DNA from: Argopecten irradians
Taxonomy: Eukaryota; Mollusca; Bivalvia; Pectinida; Pectinidae
Direction of reading: 5' to 3'
Length of the DNA: 64,000 nt
Assembly: GCF_041381155.1 (NCBI RefSeq)
Contig: NC_091134.1
Location: 5,942,255-6,006,254 of the forward strand
The stretch's first letter is position 1; each line of letters opens with the position of its first letter. Positions 48,061 through 60,768 of this stretch are shown one piece after another. A program made the position numbers and the translations under genes. The notes beneath the pieces were generated by a model. It was given only the letters and a program-made list of their open reading frames with translations, was not told where the DNA came from and searched no databases.

Positions 48061-48440
48061 ATCATTTTTAGTAGCACAAGAAGTGCATGTGATGTAAATT
48101 GTGCAATATATTGTAAGTGCTGAATCATAAATGTATGAATGTGCATGTAATGTACATGTGTCCATGCAATATAAAATGTGATTTCTCTTAAATACATGCA
48201 AGTTTCACATTCAAATATTCCATTACATGGATGCATATGCATTATATGAATAACATTAATTCAGAATTGTGGTGATATTTTGGTTATTTTAATTTATTTT
48301 TGATAGCAAAAGGAGTGCATGTGATGTCAATTGTGCATTAAATTGTAAGTGTTGACAATCAAATGTGTCTGAATGTATATGTAATGTACATGTGTCAAAT
48401 ATATAATCATATATAAATGTTCCATTCCATATGCATATGA
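48061..48440. repeat. Diverged direct duplication (period about 238 bp)
   Basis: AGTGCATGTGATGTAAATTG and ATGTAATGTACATGTGTC at 48083-48165 recur at 48312-48397. The two copies differ by many substitutions and small gaps, so the duplication is old. Confidence 0.65.
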
Positions 48441-49068
48441 ATAACAGGAATTCAAAATCGAATATCTTAATATTGCATGGCAGCAAAACTTTTCAAGTTT
48501 TAAGTGATATATATGCAGTAATCATTAATATTGTTGTGTTGTTTTGATATGTCGTATTGGTATGATGATTATCAAAACATACAGACTGTACTCTGCATAT
48601 GAATGTGCCAAAATATAAGTGTTGACTCCGGAAACCAGAAACATACATGTTTCTGACAGGTGAAGTTAAGCTCTATAAAGAATTTGCTTATTTTGAAACT
48701 AAACCATTCCATTAATACATTTTAATGATGTTTGTTTTTAATTAATAAATTTGGTGCTTATTAAACATTTGATTTAGTTTTGCGTTATATTTTTACCTAC
48801 ATGTGTATCAAATAACAATGTAACCCAAGATTGCTGGGACTTCCAATTAGGAATTAAAGATAGTGGAAAGGTCTACTCACGGAGGGAATTTGAACATGTA
48901 CATCTTAATATGTTACCTACAGGTAACCATGTTCTGACAGTTATTTTAATTTTTTAAATGGATCGAACAAGGTTTCATATTTTAAAAGCATGTTGTGGAC
49001 AGCAAGTCTTGTCATGAACATGCATGCCTAATGTCGAAAACCATATTTCAACTTTGCTATATGTGGTT

Positions 49069-49176
49069 TAGTCCGCTAAACCTGCCTATATTATTAGGCT
49101 TTTTTTATTATTTTTATATATTAGGCAAAAAAATAAATTTAAAAAGCCTAATAATATAGGCAGGTTTAGCGGACTG
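49069..49176. mobile_element. Foldback MITE with 35-bp perfect arms and 9-bp direct repeats
   Basis: The left arm 49070-49104 (AGTCCGCTAAACCTGCCTAT then ATTATTAGGCTTTTT) is the exact reverse complement of 49141-49175. TATGTGGTT occurs directly before (49060-49068) and after (49177-49185), consistent with an 8-9 bp target-site duplication of the hAT or Mutator type. The 36-bp loop is A/T only apart from a TTAGGC step. Perfect arms suggest a recent insertion. Confidence 0.85.
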
Positions 49177-49185
49177 TATGTGGTT

Positions 49186-50737
49186 AGCTACAAGGAACAA
49201 TAACAAAAAGACCATACAGTTCAATGTCTGACCATCAGCTAATAAAGGTAAATGAAAATATTTTGAACTCGGAGAACTGTGAAATGTGTTCCATATGAAT
49301 GAGCATCTCCATATGTAACTGTATTATCTGAAATATGGCAAAACATATATGCACTATATGTACTTTGTAGATGTAAATGAACAATATAAAAAAAATATGT
49401 GCATAAGCCATATGAATATCAATAATTGATTTACGTATAGGTCTATGAATATTTCATCTTTATTTGTGGATTGATTTTATCAGAGATTTAGATAGTATAC
49501 TATTACTATTTAATATTCAATATTGGATACCAATAAATTTCCCAAATTACATCACTGATATCTAGAGATTTATGAATAAAAAAATAAAATAATAATAAAC
49601 ACATTTACAGAGCCATGCAAATTCATTGCTTTTTCCACCTTGTCCGTATCTTTGATTTCATTACCATAGTAAGGCCAAAACAAAATATATATCTGTTTAG
49701 GGTTACCTTACCTACCCTCATTTTCCCTCACTTTTCTACGGAAAAAAAAGATCTCAGACTCCGGTTCCGGTCATTATTTTAGTGTGAAAGACACTAAAAA
49801 AATATATGACCCTAATTTTTGTTTGCCAATATTTTTTTGGCCTAATCTGAATTATTTTCTTTATGTAAGTGGTGTCCTGAATATCAATTTCTGGTCGAAA
49901 AAATTGCCAAGATTCGAAATATAAAGCAAGAAAACTATTTTCTATATATCTGAATAATTCAATTACCGTAAATAATCCAGACAATTTACATATCGACCTT
50001 TTAAACGTATGGACATAAAGTAGACCCGGAACAAACGTACGGGGTACGATTTCCTATGTACACACACTAAGTTACCAGGATTTCCCTTCTATAAATACGG
50101 GTTTTATTTTAGACTTTGAATTACGACACCTGATTGGTTGTTTAGAAAAATATTCGTTCTACGTCACATTCGTTGTAACTAAATAAAGGATGTGGGAAAC
50201 TTCCGAAACATCCGATAGAGTTGACCCTTGTCAGGTTTCAGGATGGCTTTGCTTGTCAAAATCGCTCTGGATGCCATCTCCTAATAATGAAAATACGGTA
50301 TTTATATTGAAGCGATACCGATTTTATTTTCAGAAATCGATAACATTTGTTTTGAAGTACACATGATCGGTAGTAATAGAGAGGGACAAAATGATGTAAT
50401 AATCAACAACAGGTTTTACAGCTATTTTCGCAAAGGAATTTAGAGAGGGAAAGCTCTTTTCATCATACAGAGGGCGCTATCAGGGGCGATAACTCATATA
50501 AAAGATAGTCATTTCGTGATATGATTTACTTATGTATTTGGCATGATTTCAGTTGCAATATTTCCTATTTTATATATGATTAAATTTTCACAATAACTGT
50601 ATACTGTATATCAAGGATTTATAAGTGAGACTCATATACGTCCTTGTGTATATATATCTGTAAAATTCTCGTAACCCCATTTTAGGAATACATATGTCCA
50701 CCTTTGTGCTATAACCCCACTACCAAACACCTCACTG
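49186..50737. other. AT-rich DNA inside the 12.2-kb element, no gene seen
   Basis: No exon recognised on either strand. A short open frame at 49754-49984 (minus) shows no domain. The part after 50500 is the approach to the right terminal region. Confidence 0.4.
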
Positions 50738-50951
50738 CCGTTGTCCTCGTGACGTCACATCCGGTTATTCCCCAAATCAGCGTGAGCGGCCGATTCCCTG
50801 ATTAGCAGTTGATATACAGGTAAAAATCGAGCACTTCAGAGGGCGGTATCTCGGTACTGAAGCGGCCGATTTTGATGCGGTTTTCAACATTCTTGTCAGG
50901 AGATCAAACAGAATAACATATCTAAATATCATTTTCCATTCCGTGTACACT
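50738..50951 (-). repeat. Right terminal inverted region of the 12.2-kb element
   Basis: Read on the minus strand it starts AGTGTACACGGAATGG, as does the left end on plus, and at 192 bp reaches TGTGACGTCACGAGGACAAC. Between lie GC-richer segments such as CGGCCGCTTCAGTACCGAGA that the left end lacks, so the two ends have diverged or been partly replaced. Confidence 0.8.
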
Positions 50952-53900
50952 TTAACATGGTCACTACTATTATTAACTTCGTCTGTCTTGGCCCTAGAAC
51001 CTTCCTCACATGGGCGAATGCTTAACCTGAACATTACTATTGTTAACTTCGTCTGTCTTGGCCCTAGAGCATTCTGACATGGTCGAATGCTTAATCTGGA
51101 CACTACTATTGTTAACTTTGTCTGTCTTGACCCTAGAGCCTTCTTCACATGGGCAAATGCTTAACATGGACACTACTATTATTAACTTCGTCTGTCTTGG
51201 CCCTAGAGCCTTCCTTACATGGTTGACATCTTAACATGGTCACTAATATTACTGACTGCGTCTGCCTTGGCCCTAGAGCCTTCCTCACATGGGTTAACGC
51301 TTAACATGGACACTACTATTATTAACTTCGTCTGTCTTGGCCCTAGAGCCTTCCTCACTTTGGCGATCGATTAACATGGACACTACTATTATTAACTTCA
51401 TTTGTATTGGCACTAGAGCCTTCCTTACATGGGCGAACGCTTACAGTGTAACATGGACACTACTATGGTTAAATTCGTCTGTCTTGGCCATAAAGCCTTC
51501 CTCACGTGGACTGAGGCCTAACTTGGACACTATTATTTTAAACTACGTCTATTTTTGTCCTAGAACCTTCCTGACATGGGCGAACACTTAACCTGGACAA
51601 TGTTGTTGTTAATTTCGTCTGTCTTGGCTCTAAAGCCTTGCTCACATAGGCAAACGCTTAACATGGGCACTACTATTATTAACTTCGTTTGTCATGGCTC
51701 TAAAACCTTCCTCACACGGGCGAACGCTTAACATTGACACTACTATTGTTAACTTCGTCTGTTTTGGCCCCAGAGCCTTCCGTACATGAGCGAACGCTTA
51801 ACAAGGACACTACTATTGTTGACTTCGTCTGTCTTGGCCCTAGCGCCTTCCTCACACCGGCGAACGCTTAACATGGACACTACTATTGTTAACTTCGTCT
51901 GTTTTGGCCCCAGAGCCTTCCGTACATGAGCGAACGCTTAACAAGGACACTACTATTGTTGACTTCGTCTGTCTTGGCCCTAGCGCCTTCCTCACATGGG
52001 CAAACGCTTAACATTGACACTACTATGGTTAAATCCGTCTGTCTTGGCCCTAAAGCCTTACTCACGTGGACTGACGCCTAACTTGGACACTATTATTTCA
52101 AACAACGTCTATTTTTGTCCTAGAACCTTCCTGACATGGGCGAACACTTAACCTGGACAATGTTGTTGTTAACTTCGTCTGTCTTGGCTCTAAAGCCTTG
52201 CTCACATAGACAAACGCTTAACATGGGCACTACTATTATTAACTTCGTTTGTCTTGGCTCTAAAACCTTCCTCACACGGGCGAACGCTTAACATTGACAC
52301 TACTATTGTTAACTTCGTCTGTTTTGGCCCCAGAGTTTTCCGTACATGAGCGAACGCAAGGTCACTACTATTGTTGACTTCGTCTGTCTTGGCCCTAGCG
52401 CCTTCCTCACATGGGCAAACGCTTAACATTGACACTACTATTATTGACTTCATCTGTATTCGCTCTAGAGCCTTCCTCACATGGGCGAACGATTACAGTG
52501 TAACATGGACTTCGTCTGTCTTGACCCTAGAGCCTTCCTCACTTGGGTTAACGCTTAACATGGACACTACTATTATTAACTTCGTCTGTATTGGCCCTAG
52601 AGCCTTCCTCACTTGGGTTAACGCTTTAGTGTAACATGGACACTACTATTATTAGCTTCGTCTGTCTTGGCCCTAGAGCCTTCCTCACTTGGGTTAACGC
52701 TTAACATAGACACTACTATTATTAACTTCGTCTGTATTGGCCCTAGAGCCTTCCTCACTTGGGTTAACGCTTTAGTGTAACATGGACACTACTATTATTA
52801 ACTTTGTCTGTCTTGACCCTAGGGCCTTCCTCACTTGAGTTAACGCTTAACATAGACACTACTACTATTAACTTCGTCTGTATTGGCCCTAGAGCCTTCC
52901 TCACTTGGGTTAACGCTTTAGTGTAACATGGACACTACTACTATTATTAGCTTCGTCTGTCTTGGCCCTAGGGCCTTCCTCACTTGGGTTAACGCTTAAC
53001 ATGGACACTACTATTATTAACTTCGTCTGTATTGGCCCTAGAGCCTTCCTCACTTGGGTTAACGCTTTAGTGTAACATGGACACTACTATTATTAGCTTC
53101 GTCTGTCTTGGCCCTAGGGCCTTCCTCACTTGGGTTAACGCTTAACATGGACACTACTATTATTAACTTCGTCTGTATTGGCCCTAGAGCCTTCCTCACT
53201 TGGGTTAACGCTTAACATGGACACTACTATTATTAACTTCGTCTGTATTGGCCCTAGAGCCTTCCTCACTTGGGTTAACGCTTAACATAGACACTACTAT
53301 TATTAACTTCGTATGTCTTGGCCCTAGAGCCTTCCTTACATGGTTGACATCTTAACATGGACACTAATATTACTGACTTCGTCTGTCTTGGCCGTAGAGC
53401 CTTCCTCACATGGGTAATAACTTAACACGGACAATGCTACAGAATATATGATTAACTTCGTCTGTCTTTGCCCTAGAGCTTTCCTCACTTGGGTTAACGC
53501 TTAACATGGACACTACTATTATTAACTTCGTCTGTCATGGCCCTAGAACCTTCCTCACTTGGGCGAGCGCTTATTATGGACACTACTATTGGTAACTTTG
53601 TCTGTCTTGACCCTAGAGCCTTCCTCACATGGGCGACCGCTTATTATGGACACTACTATTATTAACTTCGTCTGTCTTGGCCCTAGAGCCTTCCTCACAT
53701 GGGCGAGCGCTTATTATGGACACTACTATTGTTAACTTTGTCTGTCTTGACCCTAGAGCCTTCCTCACTTGGATTAACGCTTAACATGGACACTACTATT
53801 ATTAACTTCGTCTGTCTTGGCCCTAGAGCCTTCCTCACATGGGCAAATGCTTAACGCTTAACATGGACACTACTATTATTAACTTCGTCTGTCTTGGCCC

Positions 53901-56900
53901 TTGAGCCTTCCTCACATGGGCAAATGCTTAACATGAACATGGACAATACTATTATTAACTTCGTCTGTCTTGGCCCTAGAACCTTTCTCACATGGGCAAA
54001 TGCTTAACGTTGACACTACTATTATTAACTTCGTCTGTCTTGATACTAGAGCCTTCCTAAAATGGGTGAACGCTTACTATGGACACTACTATTGTTAAGT
54101 TCGTCTGTCTTGGCCCCAGAGCATTCTGACATGGTCGAATGCTTAACCTGGACACTACTATTGTTAAGTTCGTCTGCCTTTGCCCTAGAGCCTTCCTGAC
54201 ATGGGCAAATGCTTAACATGGACACTACTTTTATAAATTTCATCTGTCTTGGCCCTAGAGCCTTCGTTGCATGGGCAAATGCTTAACATGGACACTTTTA
54301 TTATTAACTTCGTCTGTCTTGGCCCCAGAGCCTTCTTCACATGGGCGACTTCTTAACATGGACACTACTATTGTTAACTTCGTCTGTCTTGTCCCTAGAG
54401 CCTTCCTGACATAGACGAAGGCTTAAAGTGGACACTTCTATTGTTAAATTCGTCTGTCTTGGCCCTTGAGATTTCCTCACGTTTACCGACGCCTAAGATG
54501 GACACTTTTATTTTAAACTACGCCTGTTTTTGTCCTAGAACCTTCCCTAGAGAATTCCTCACATGGGCAAACGCTTAACATGGACACTTCTATGGTAAAC
54601 TTTGTCTATCTTGGCCCTAGAGCCTTCCTAACATGGACAAACACTTTATATGGACACTACTATTTTTAACTTCGTTTTGGCCTTAGAGCCTTCTTCACAT
54701 GGGCAAATGCTTAACATGGACACTGCTATTATTAATTTCGTCTGTCTTGGCCCTAGAGCCTTCCTCACTTGTGTTAACGCTAAACAAAGACACTACTATC
54801 ATTAACTTCGTCTGTCTTGGCCTTAGAGCATTACTTACATGGTTGACATCTTAACATGGACACTAATATTACTGACTTCGTCTGTCTTGGCCGTAGCGCC
54901 TTCCTCACATGGGTAATTACTTAACACGGACACTACTACAGAATATATGATTAACTTCGTCTGTCTTGGCCCTAGAGTTTTCCTCACTTGGGTTAACGCT
55001 TAACATGGACACTACTATTATTAACTTCGTCTGTCTTGGCCCTAGAGCCTTCCTCACATGGGCGAGCGCTTATTATGGACACTACTATTGTTAACTTTGA
55101 CTGTCTTGACCCTAGAGCCTTCCTCACATGGGCGAGCGCTTATTATGGACACTACTATTGTTAACTTTGTCTGTCTTGACCCTAGAGCCTTCCTCACATG
55201 GGCGAGCGCTTATTATGGACACTACTATTATTAACTTCGTCTGTCTTGGCCCTAGAGCCTTCCTCACATGGGCGAGCGCTTATTATGGACACTACTATAA
55301 TTAACTTCGTCTGTCTTGGCCCTAGAACCTTTCTCACATGGGCAAATGCTTAACGTTGACACTACTATTGTTAACTTTGTCTGTCTTGACCCTAGAGCCT
55401 TCCTAAAATGGGCGAACGCTTACTATGGACACTACTATTGTTAAGTTCGTCTGTCTTGACCCTAGAGCCTCCCTAAAATGGGCGAACGCTTAACATGGAC
55501 ACTACTATTGTTAAGTTCGTCTGCCTTGGCCCTAGAGCCTTCCTGGCATGGGCAAATGCTTAACATGGACACTAGTATTATTTATTTCATCTGTCTTGGC
55601 CCTAGAGCCTTCTTCACATGGGCAAATGCTTAACATGGACACTTTTATTATTAACTTCGTCTGCCTTGGCCCCAGAGCCTTCTTCACATGGGCAAATGCT
55701 TAACATGGACACTGCTATTATTAATTTCGTCTGTCTTGGGCCTAGAACCTTCCTCACATGGGCGAACGCTTAACCTGGACACTACTATTGTTAACTTCGT
55801 CTGTCTTGGCCCTAGAGCCTTCCTAACATGGGCAAATGCTTAACATGGACACTTTTATTATTAACTTCGTCTGTCTTGGCATCAGAGCCTTCTTCACATG
55901 GGCAAATGCTTAACATGGACACTTGTATTATTAACTTCGTCTGTCTTGGCCCCAGAGCCTTCTTCACATTGGCGACTTCTTAACATGGACACTACGATTG
56001 TTAACTTCGTCTGTCTTGTCCCTAGAGCCTTCCTGACATAGACGAAGGCTTAAAGTGGACACTTCTATTGTTAAATTCGTCTGTCTTGGCCCTAGATATT
56101 TCCTCACGTGTACCGACGCTTAAGATGGACACTATTATTTTAAACTACGTCTGTTTTTGTCCTAGAACCTTCCCTAGAGAATTCCTCACATGGGCGAGCG
56201 CTTATTATGGACACTACTATTGTTAACTTTGTCTGTCTTGACCCTAGAGCCTTCCTCACATGGGCGAGCGCTTATTATGGACACTACTATTGTTAACTTT
56301 GTCTGTCTTGACCCTAGAGCCTTCCTCACATGGGCGAGCGCTTATTATGGACACTACTATTATTAACTTCGTCTGTCTTGGCCCTAGAGCCTTCCTCACA
56401 TGGGCGAGCGCTTATTATGGACACTACTATAATTAACTTCGTCTGTCTTGGCCCTAGAACCTTTCTCACATGGGCAAATGCTTAACGTTGACACTACTAT
56501 TGTTAACTTTGTCTGTCTTGACCCTAGAGCCTTCCTAAAATGGGCGAACGCTTACTATGGACACTACTATTGTTAAGTTCGTCTGTCTTGACCCTAGAGC
56601 CTCCCTAAAATGGGCGAACGCTTAACATGGACACTACTATTGTTAAGTTCGTCTGCCTTGGCCCTAGAGCCTTCCTGGCATGGGCAAATGCTTAACATGG
56701 ACACTAGTATTATTTATTTCATCTGTCTTGGCCCTAGAGCCTTCTTCACATGGGCAAATGCTTAACATGGACACTTTTATTATTAACTTCGTCTGCCTTG
56801 GCCCCAGAGCCTTCTTCACATGGGCAAATGCTTAACATGGACACTGCTATTATTAATTTCGTCTGTCTTAGGCCTAGAACCTTCCTCACATGGGCGAACG

Positions 56901-58290
56901 CTTAACCTGGACACTACTATTGTTAACTTCGTCTGTCTTGGCCCTAGAGCCTTCCTAACATGGGCAAATGCTTAACATGGACACTTTTATTATTAACTTC
57001 GTCTGTCTTGGCATCAGAGCCTTCTTCACATGGGCAAATGCTTAACATGGACACTTGTATTATTAACTTCGTCTGTCTTGGCCCCAGAGCCTTCTTCACA
57101 TTGGCGACTTCTTAACATGGACACTACGATTGTTAACTTCGTCTGTCTTGTCCCTAGAGCCTTCCTGACATAGACGAAGGCTTAAAGTGGACACTTCTAT
57201 TGTTAAATTCGTCTGTCTTGGCCCTAGATATTTCCTCACGTGTACCGACGCTTAAGATGGACACTATTATTTTAAACTACGTCTGTTTTTGTCCTAGAAC
57301 CTTCCCTAGAGAATTCCTCACATGGGCAAACGCTTAACATGGACACTGCTATGGTAAACTTCGTCTATCTTGGCCCTAGAGCCATCCTCACAGATGCGAA
57401 CGTTTAACCTTGACAATGCTATTCTTTACTTCGCCTGTCTTGGCTCTAAAGCCTTCCTCACATGGTCGAACGCTTTAACTTAAACACTACTATTGTTAAA
57501 TTCGTCTGTCTTGGCTCCAGAGCCTTCCTAACATGGACAAACACTTTATATGGACACTACTTTTTTAACTTCGTTTTGGCCCTAGAGCCTTCCTCACAAG
57601 GGCGAACGCTTAACATGGACACTACTATTGTTAACTTAGTCTGTCTTGGCCCTAGAGCCTTCCTCAAATGAACGAACGCTTTTATATGGACACTGCTATT
57701 GTTAACTTCGGCTGTTTTGGCCCCAGAGCCTTCCGCACATGGGCGACATCTAAACATGGGCACTACATTGTACTATCATTAATTGCGTCTGTCTGGTAAC
57801 TGGAGCCTTCCTCACGTTAGCAAACGCTTAACATTGACACTTTTATTATTAACGTCGTCTGTCATGGCCCTAAAGTCCCCCTCACATGAATGAACGCTTT
57901 TACATTGACACTACGATTGTTAATTTCGTCTGTTTTGGCCCCAGAGCCTTCCTCACATGGGCGACATCTCAACATGGGCACTCCATTGTACTATTATTTA
58001 CTTCGTCTGTCTTGGCCCTAGAGCCTTCCTCACATCGGCGACCGCTTAACATGGACACTACTATTGTCAACTTCGTCTGTCTTTGCCCAAGAGCCTTCCC
58101 CACATGGGCAAATGCTTAACATGGACACTACTATTGTTAACTTCTTCGGTCTTGGCCCTAGAGCCTTCCTGACATAGGTGAACGCTTAAAATGGACACTA
58201 CTATTTTTAAATTCGTCTGTTTTGGTCCTAGAACCTTCCTCATATGGACGAACGCTTAACCTGGACAATGTTATTGTTATTTAGTTGCTG
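50952..58290. repeat. 70-bp minisatellite, right block (about 105 copies)
   Basis: Same unit and orientation as 33490-38734, resuming with TTAACATGGTCACTACTATT. An 1132-bp block (about 55060-56190) is repeated directly at 56193-57320, shown by the rare units CTTCCTGGCATGGGC and CCCTAGAGAATTCCTCAC. A smaller duplication of GCGAACGCTTAACAAGGACA-containing units is at 51790 and 51910. Open frames such as INFVCLGPRAFLTWANA are repeat by-products. Confidence 0.96.
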
Positions 58291-60768
58291 TCTTGGCCAA
58301 GATCCCAACTACAGTCCATCCTGAACTTATCGGATCGGATATTATCGCGGATCCGAGGACCTATAGTCGTCATTAACGACGAGGAAAGGTGGGGCAGATA
58401 CAATTCTAACGCTCTGTATGTCCAGTTAATATCATCAGTTTCATCATAAGTAGGCAGTTTACGTTCTCTCTAAAGAAAGGGCAAATGTAACAATCGCAAA
58501 AACTGTTTTGAAATAACCTTATATGTTCTTGGCATTTAGAAAAGGAAACAAAATATTTGAGGTGATTGTTTTAGCAATTTTAATGAACATGTTTCTATTT
58601 TGTTTTAAACTTATTCAGTCAAATGGATAAACATCATTTGTGAAATAGCAATAACATGAACTAAATAACAGTTGATATTACAAAGAAGTCAACAATAGCC
58701 AAACATTAAACTTAAATGAGCTCCAATTACACTAAGATAATAAAAGAACAGTTCAGTAGACGTCATATGGTAACACCCAAAGCAAAGGGGCCCAATCTCT
58801 CTGACCGATTATGGTATAAACAAAATAGTAAATTCACCTTCACAGTATGTTGTAAACAAAACGTAAAGAGAATCTAAATAATTACACAGATATTGTATTT
58901 AATAATATTTCGTCTTCTTAATAATCCCAATCTATACATCATCGATTTGCCTTCATCCAGGATAGTAAGAAAAACAATAGAACTTATTGATCCAAATTCT
59001 TGGCTTATAAACATATGATATCCTTCCACCCAATAATGTTTTATGTCAAAATTTATTGAGTCTATTATAGATAGTTGCGACTTAACTGGGCAGTTTTCAG
59101 ACAGACAGACAGACAGACAGGCGGGCGTGTATTAGCTGTACGACGCCTTAAGCCAGGCTGTCTTTTGTTTGTTTGATTAAATTAATGTCATATTGACAGA
59201 AAGGGTCATGTAAGGACGACTTCCTATGTATGCATTGTGTGGCATGGTGCATATTTTGGGAGACTGTTGTATACTCGTGTTGTGTCTTGTATAGTGCTAC
59301 ATTACTTAAGCATGCAGTCGAAGACACCAAGTCACGTATAGTATAATAAAGTATAGCAGTTTAGTTAGTATCATACCACACACTAAAACCAAATACAAAA
59401 ATATGTATGCTACATTTCAACACATGCAAGTCAAATATTAGTTAAGTAATAGCAATATTTCTACGTATAAAAGGGGCCTTACCGTTCACCCCAGTTATGA
59501 TACGAAATAACACAAAGATGTGATTTTGGCTCCTTGCACCCATCAGCCTGGGTCAGTAGCAATATGAGCATGTATAGTATCAAAAATGGACCCTATGAAC
59601 CATTGTAAATGTTATTATAAGTAAACACTGAATACTCTTGTATTATTGACTTTACTTAATCGACTTAATTATATATAAAAATAAAATATTTTAAAAGATT
59701 TAGTCATTTTAACCTCAGGACTTATTCGGCTATCATGGTAAATAATAGTCAAAGCTAATGGTTTTAACCAAACAGATAATGCTCTAAAATGTTATTTTTC
59801 TATATAAACTTGTCAATTTGACTAATAGGAATTCTTTTATTCAAACATTATTAAAATGTATTATGCTTTTCGATGATATTAATATAATCTATCTATTTAT
59901 TTATACCGTTATGATGCACACAAGTCAAGCGTTTGTATTATAGAAAAAGAATATATTTAAGCCATAAATTGTTACCAGATTTGATATATATTAATTGTAT
60001 GTCCAACGCGTAACATTTTATTAATCAAATTTCCTTTACGATTAATGACATTCAAAACTACATACGTGTATATCTTTTAAATTTCCCGTTTGCGCTATTG
60101 TTGACGTCACCAAGTTGAAAAAAACGGAACAGCTTCTGAATATTAGTCCTCCCAAAACGGTTTGAAAAAAGCAAACAAATGAAAACTATGCGATAATATT
60201 TTTTAATACATGCTGTTTTGTCAACACAATAATTCTATTGAAATATAAAGACCACTCAACTAAAAACTACTTTTAAATTATTAGACCGAAATGTATGCAT
60301 ATTTGACCAGATGGGAACTCAAAGCCTGATATTTCCCATCTGGTTATACATGTATTAAACGGGAAACTAAAAAAAGAAGAGTTGAGATATTTGAGTTTAC
60401 GTTCTTAGGATTTCATAATATGCTAATAACGCTATATCATAACAAATGTGTTCTACAGGAGAACTCATTTCAATGCTCAAAAACATTCATGTTTGAACAA
60501 CAACGTTGGTAGAGTCCCTGATCATCCAAAAGTTATGAAGACCCCAGATAAATTCATTAATTCATTATCTGTTAGGTACTTTATTACCTAATCTTTAAGA
60601 ATGAGCAAATTATCTTCAAAACAAATAAACAAAACCTAACAACAAAAATCAATATCAAGAAATGCATTATTTTCCACGACTGATGCATAAAAGTTCAAAA
60701 TATGTCACGGCAATCATTAATGTTTGAGAATTCTTGTGAAAAGTATCTTAAAAATGCATATCCCAATT
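58291..60768. other. Intergenic DNA 3' of gene B, with small repeats only
   Basis: Contains a GACA microsatellite (59098-59120), a dispersed repeat copy (59160-59335), and a perfect 12-bp stem-loop ACCAGATGGGAA / TTCCCATCTGGT (60306-60317 and 60333-60344). No exon found. The segment 58300-58440 is GC-richer than its surroundings but shows no protein similarity I recognise. Confidence 0.5.
59160..59335 (-). repeat. Dispersed repeat with SINE-type tail, partial copy
   Basis: AATGTCATATTGACAGAAAG, GGGTCATGTAAGGACGACTT and CCTATGTATGCATTGTGTGG are followed by GAAGACACCAAG. This matches the first half of the 24335/32545 family. Confidence 0.65.

Larger units (their letters stand above)
38735..50955. 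mobile_element. 12.2-kb TTAA-target DNA element inserted in the 70-bp array
   Basis: The 70-bp unit normally reads AACGCTTAACATGG. On the left the array reads AACGC-CTAA and then AGTGTACACGGAATGG (from 38739). On the right, CCATTCCGTGTACACT (ending 50951) is followed by TTAA-CATGG. This fits a target-site duplication TTAA (left copy with one substitution) around an element with 16-bp perfect terminal inverted repeats. A second perfect inverted block of 22 bp, TGTGACGTCACGAGGACAAC and two more bases, lies at 38911-38932 and 50738-50759. The interior holds one large transposase-like gene (42230-47789), a repeated block with an SGNH-like fragment, a LINE fragment, a SINE and a foldback MITE. TTAA targets are known for piggyBac and Kolobok. 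The protein does not look like piggyBac to me; Kolobok or an unnamed group remains possible. Confidence 0.75.

Noticed and set aside
38739-50951. Reading the 12.2-kb insert as a Polinton-like element because of its size
   Set aside because: No polymerase, integrase, protease or capsid-type gene is seen, and the terminal repeats are short.
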